From Psychrobacillus lasiicapitis (GTDB lineage: Bacteria; Bacillota; Bacilli; Bacillales_A; Planococcaceae), in assembly GCF_006861795.1 (NCBI RefSeq), contig NZ_VDGH01000005.1, positions 62,001-126,000 of the forward strand: DNA of 64,000 bases, given 5' to 3'. The translations under genes were made by a program, and so were the position numbers. The notes below the pieces were generated by a model, which was given only the letters and a program-made list of their open reading frames with translations, ran no database searches and had not been told where the DNA came from. The stretch's first letter is position 1. The number at the start of each line of letters is the position of its first letter. Below are positions 61,978 through 64,000 of the stretch, in pieces.

Positions 61978-64000
61978 TTATTTTAATTCGACTACCGTAA
62001 CTCCGTGACCGCCTTCTCCCGATTCACCAAAACGGTAGCTTTTCACGCGCGAATGGTTTTTCAAGTACTGCTGAATGGCTTGTCTTAATACGCCGGTTCC
62101 TTTTCCGTGAATAATAGAAACGCGAGGATAATTTGCTAAAATGGCATCATCTAAATATTTTTCTGTTCGAATAAGCGCATCCTCGTATCTTTCTCCACGA
62201 AGGTCAAGCTCCAATTTCACATGAGAATCTCTGCCACGAACTGCATTGACAGAAACGGTTTGTTTTTGCTTTTCCGGTTTAATATATTCCAAATCAGATT
62301 CATCTAATTTCATCTTTAGCATACCTATTTGCACTGACCATTCAGACTTCGACAGTTTTTCTAATAAGGTACCTTTTTGTCCAAAGCTTAGTACTTTTAC
62401 TTCGTCTCCAGCTTTCAATTCTTTTGCACGCTCGTTTAATTTCTTTTGTTTTTTTAATACTGGATTTGTTGGAAGTGCTGCGTCCAAACGTTTTTTGGCA
62501 TCGATTAGTTCATGATCTTTTACTAATTTATGCGTATTTGCCTGCATTTTACGAAGGTCACTAATGATTTCATCTGCTTCGCGTCTAGCGTCCTCTATAA
62601 TTTTTTTAGCTTTGTCTTTTGCTTTTTGCTCTAATTGCTCTTTCTTTTGTTCTAGCTCAGCTAGCCTTTGCTCTAAATCCTCTTTTACTTGTTTTGCTTC
62701 TTCTAGCTGCTCTTCTGTTTCTTCTGCATCTCTTTCGGCTTGTCTTCTACTTGCTTCTAAAGAGGCAATCATCGAATTGACTTCACCGCGATCTGCTCCC
62801 GTGTATGTTTGCGCTTGGGAAATAATATGCGACGGTAGACCAAGTCGCTCGGAAATTTCAAAAGCATTACTGCGTCCAGGAACCCCTATTAGCAATTTAT
62901 AAGTTGGGCTTAGCGTTTCCACATCGAACTCAACACTGGCATTCGCAACACCTGGTCGGTTGTATCCATACGCTTTTAGTTCAGGATAATGGGTGGTGGC
63001 CATCACTCGTGCTCCAGTTCCATGCACTGCATCTAAAATAGAAATGGCAAGGGCTGCTCCCTCTTGTGGGTCAGTTCCTGCACCAAGCTCATCAAAAATA
63101 ATTAAGGATTTTTCATCATATTTTTTCAAAATGTCTACAATATTCACCATATGAGATGAAAATGTACTTAAGCTTTGCTCAATCGACTGCTCATCTCCTA
63201 TGTCTGCAAATACCGATTCAAATAGCGCTACTTCTGATCCGTCCAGTGCCGGAATTGGGATTCCACTTTGCGCCATCAAGGTACACAGCCCAACGGTTTT
63301 TAACGTTACTGTTTTACCACCTGTATTTGGTCCAGTAATAACGATTGCCGTAATATCTTTCCCAAATTCGATTGTATTCGTAACAGCTGTGTCCATCGGG
63401 ATAAGTGGATGTCTCGCTTTTACTAAACGAATGTACCCATCATTATTAATAATTGGCATCGTACATTTCTCTGCTTGTCCATATTTAGCTTTTGCTAAAA
63501 CAACGTCGATTTCACCTAAAATATTGACTAATAAGAAGATATCATGACTGACTATTTCTACTTCTGCTGTCAATTTGATCAGGATTCGTTCAATTTCTTC
63601 TTGTTCTTTTACTTTTAAACTACGGATTTCATTATTAATTTGTACGACTGCTGAAGGCTCGATAAACAAAGTTTGACCTGATGACGATTGATCATGAATA
63701 ATCCCACCATAATGACTGCGGTACTCTGACTTCACCGGTATTACATATCGATCATTGCGAATCGTTATGATAGAATCCGAAAGCATTTTAGATGCATTTG
63801 CACCTCTTGTGTAGCTTTCGAGTTTTTCTCGTACGCGACTCACTTGAATGCGCAATTGCTGACGGATCGCCCGCAGAGTACTGCTTGCACTATCTAATAC
63901 AGCCCCGTTTTCATCGATACAATCATTTATCTCATGCTCAAGCGCCGTAAGAATCGGCATTGCTTCTTTTTTCTCTAGAAAATGTGGAATTGCTACATCT
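61978..64000 (-). CDS. mutSB: Endonuclease MutS2, 5' end outside the window
   Basis: At least 674 residues are visible; the frame stays open through the right edge ([13 protein letters not shown] before the internal MPIL), so about 110 N-terminal residues are missing. The MutS-type ATPase has [35 protein letters not shown] and the signature STFSSHM. A coiled coil (about 490-570 of the full protein) leads to the C-terminal Smr nuclease domain with [10 protein letters not shown] and [14 protein letters not shown]. MutS2 acts in recombination control and on stalled ribosomes. It is part of the conserved mutSB-yshE-lcfA order. Confidence 0.96.
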   Translation of the reverse strand, partial: DVAIPHFLEKKEAMPILTALEHEINDCIDENGAVLDSASSTLRAIRQQLRIQVSRVREKLESYTRGANASKMLSDSIITIRNDRYVIPVKSEYRSHYGGIIHDQSSSGQTLFIEPSAVVQINNEIRSLKVKEQEEIERILIKLTAEVEIVSHDIFLLVNILGEIDVVLAKAKYGQAEKCTMPIINNDGYIRLVKARHPLIPMDTAVTNTIEFGKDITAIVITGPNTGGKTVTLKTVGLCTLMAQSGIPIPALDGSEVALFESVFADIGDEQSIEQSLSTFSSHMVNIVDILKKYDEKSLIIFDELGAGTDPQEGAALAISILDAVHGTGARVMATTHYPELKAYGYNRPGVANASVEFDVETLSPTYKLLIGVPGRSNAFEISERLGLPSHIISQAQTYTGADRGEVNSMIASLEASRRQAERDAEETEEQLEEAKQVKEDLEQRLAELEQKKEQLEQKAKDKAKKIIEDARREADEIISDLRKMQANTHKLVKDHELIDAKKRLDAALPTNPVLKKQKKLNERAKELKAGDEVKVLSFGQKGTLLEKLSKSEWSVQIGMLKMKLDESDLEYIKPEKQKQTVSVNAVRGRDSHVKLELDLRGERYEDALIRTEKYLDDAILANYPRVSIIHGKGTGVLRQAIQQYLKNHSRVKSYRFGESGEGGHGVTVVELK

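Overview
The window looks like chromosome from an AT-rich, low-GC Gram-positive spore-former of the Bacillales. My impression is a Planococcaceae member such as Psychrobacillus or a relative, but that genus is not verified. The evidence is the gene order engB-lonA-clpX-tig-ysoA on one side and ysnB-ysnA-rph-racE-ysmB-gerE-ysmA-sdhBAC-yslB-lysC-uvrC-trxA-etfAB-fadB-fadR-lcfA-yshE-mutSB on the other. This is the Bacillus subtilis ysx/ysn/ysm/ysl/ysh neighbourhood. Other support comes from the sporulation regulator gerE, a lysine riboswitch in front of lysC, SigB-type promoters and a FadR box.

Layout. (1) 1-6.6 kb holds the conserved proteostasis block: engB (partial), lonA, clpX, tig and the TPR protein ysoA; lonB is missing. 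(2) 6.7-21.1 kb is variable. It holds a teichoic-acid-type glycerophosphotransferase and a coupled pair resembling sucrose-phosphate synthase and sucrose-phosphate phosphatase. An HExxH protein follows, then two KGG-repeat stress proteins, each behind a matching SigB-type promoter. Between those lie four genes (two zinc alcohol dehydrogenases, an aldehyde dehydrogenase, an AHL-lactonase-type hydrolase) that resemble a lactone/gamma-hydroxybutyrate pathway. A VOC protein, a sodium:alanine-type symporter and a YtcJ-like amidohydrolase complete the region. Several dispersed hairpin repeats lie between genes.

(3) 21.34-43.53 kb is a genomic island of about 22 kb. It is bounded by a 95-bp exact direct repeat that contains a complete tRNA-Arg(UCU) gene. 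The right copy keeps a strong chromosomal promoter. A tyrosine recombinase lies just inside the right end and an AEP-primase-type replication protein nearby; no relaxase, transfer or capsid gene was seen. The cargo is rich in nucleases: an SRA-like HNH protein, an EVE-like HNH protein, a third HNH protein, an Mrr-like restriction endonuclease, a secreted non-specific nuclease lipoprotein and an Excalibur-domain protein. It also has a two-gene SF1 helicase plus 219-aa protein unit, which is the best candidate for a poorly characterised defence system. Broken genes, a resolvase with a decayed second resolvase behind it, inverted repeats and a predicted small RNA fill the gaps.

(4) 43.5-64 kb returns to conserved chromosome: nucleotide-pool hygiene and RNA processing, glutamate racemase, succinate dehydrogenase, lysine-regulated aspartokinase, UvrC, thioredoxin, then a fatty-acid degradation block (etfAB, enoyl-CoA hydratase, FadR, long-chain acyl-CoA ligase) and the start of mutSB. 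Almost everything is on the minus strand. Exceptions include the glycosyltransferase pair, the membrane protein at the left end of the island, the Mrr-like gene, the predicted small RNA and yslB.
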